This document shows, piece by piece, positions 4,828-5,078 of a DNA stretch of 5,078 nt. The notes below the pieces were generated by a model. It was given only the letters and a program-made list of their open reading frames with translations. It searched no databases and was not told the DNA's origin. Every line of letters begins with the position of its first letter. The first letter of the stretch is position 1. The DNA is from JAWLCG01 sp041687295 (GTDB lineage Bacteria > Planctomycetota > Phycisphaerae > SM23-33 > FEN-1343), in assembly GCA_041687295.1 (NCBI GenBank), contig JAWLCG010000353.1:1-5078 (forward strand), written 5' to 3'. The position numbers and the translations under genes are program-made.

Positions 4828-5078
4828 ATGGCTGTCAAGGTATACAAGAAAACCTCCGCCGGGCGACGCTTCAGCAGCGTCAACACCCGCGAGGACGTCA
4901 CCAAGAAGACGCCCGAGAAGTCGCTGCTGGTCAAGCTCAACAAGACCGGCGGGCGCAACCACTCGGGCAAGACCACCGTCCGCTTCCGCGGCGGCGGCCA
5001 CAAGCGCAAGTACCGCCTGATCGACTTCAAGCGCGACAAGGACGGGGTGGTCGGCACGGTCGCCGCCATCGAGTACGA
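4828..5078 (+). CDS. rplB: 50S ribosomal protein L2, N-terminal part (runs off the window)
   Basis: Eighty-three codons and two bases are present and still open at the window end. The N-terminus MAVKVYKKTSAGRR, the segment KTGGRNHSGKTTVRFRGGGHKR and DFKRDKDGVVGTVAAIEYD are the standard L2 N-terminal OB-type RNA-binding region. L2 binds 23S rRNA domain IV, helps join the subunits and is needed for peptidyl transferase assembly. The start ATG 4828 has GAGGA at 4816-4820, seven bases upstream. The 37-bp spacer after rplW shows no special structure. Continuation with rpsS, rplV and rpsC is expected but not seen. Confidence 0.96.
   Translation, partial: MAVKVYKKTSAGRRFSSVNTREDVTKKTPEKSLLVKLNKTGGRNHSGKTTVRFRGGGHKRKYRLIDFKRDKDGVVGTVAAIEY

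Noticed and set aside
1..5078. Mobile element, CRISPR array, attachment site or horizontal-transfer boundary
   Set aside because: No transposase, terminal inverted repeats, spaced repeats or composition break was found. Gene order and codon use are those of a core ribosomal locus.

Overview
The window is the junction of the bacterial str and S10 ribosomal-protein loci, all on the + strand. It reads: 3' tail of rpsG (S7) - 487-bp gap - fusA (EF-G) - 187-bp gap - rpsJ (S10) - rplC (L3) - rplD (L4) - rplW (L23) - 5' part of rplB (L2). Coding density is normal from position 530 to the end, and no mobile element, CRISPR array, tRNA or rRNA is visible.

Organism: a high-GC bacterium with strong G/C preference at third codon positions. 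fusA runs directly into rpsJ with no tuf between them. The EF-G is divergent, and the L3 and L4 sequences look most like planctomycete versions to me (for example the QPATHGTERKHRSPGSIG stretch in L3 and YRQKGTGNAR in L4). I therefore infer Planctomycetota, possibly the Phycisphaerae side. That rests on remembered family sequences and gene order, not a search.

Layout: 1-42 end of S7. 43-529 has no convincing gene but holds a TATACT promoter-like element and a very dense series of perfect or near-perfect hairpins. It reads like a long structured fusA leader or an unassigned RNA. 530-2602 is fusA with a GTG start fixed by an in-frame stop just upstream. 2603-2789 carries the best promoter in the window (TTGACT, 16 bp, TATGGT, with A-tracts upstream), expected to drive the S10 operon. 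2790-5078 is the start of the S10 operon in canonical order, with spacings of 95, 29, 2 and 37 bp. The 95-bp rpsJ-rplC spacer contains two strong hairpins that end at the rplC ribosome binding site.

How the genes work together: S7 and S10 are 30S head proteins. L3, L4, L23 and L2 are early-assembling 50S proteins around the peptidyl transferase centre and exit tunnel. EF-G drives translocation on the finished ribosome. The points worth a second look are the 43-529 leader, a possible 30-codon leader ORF overlapping the fusA start, the altered tip of EF-G domain IV, the rpsJ-rplC hairpins, and an enlarged L3 loop near the peptidyl transferase centre.
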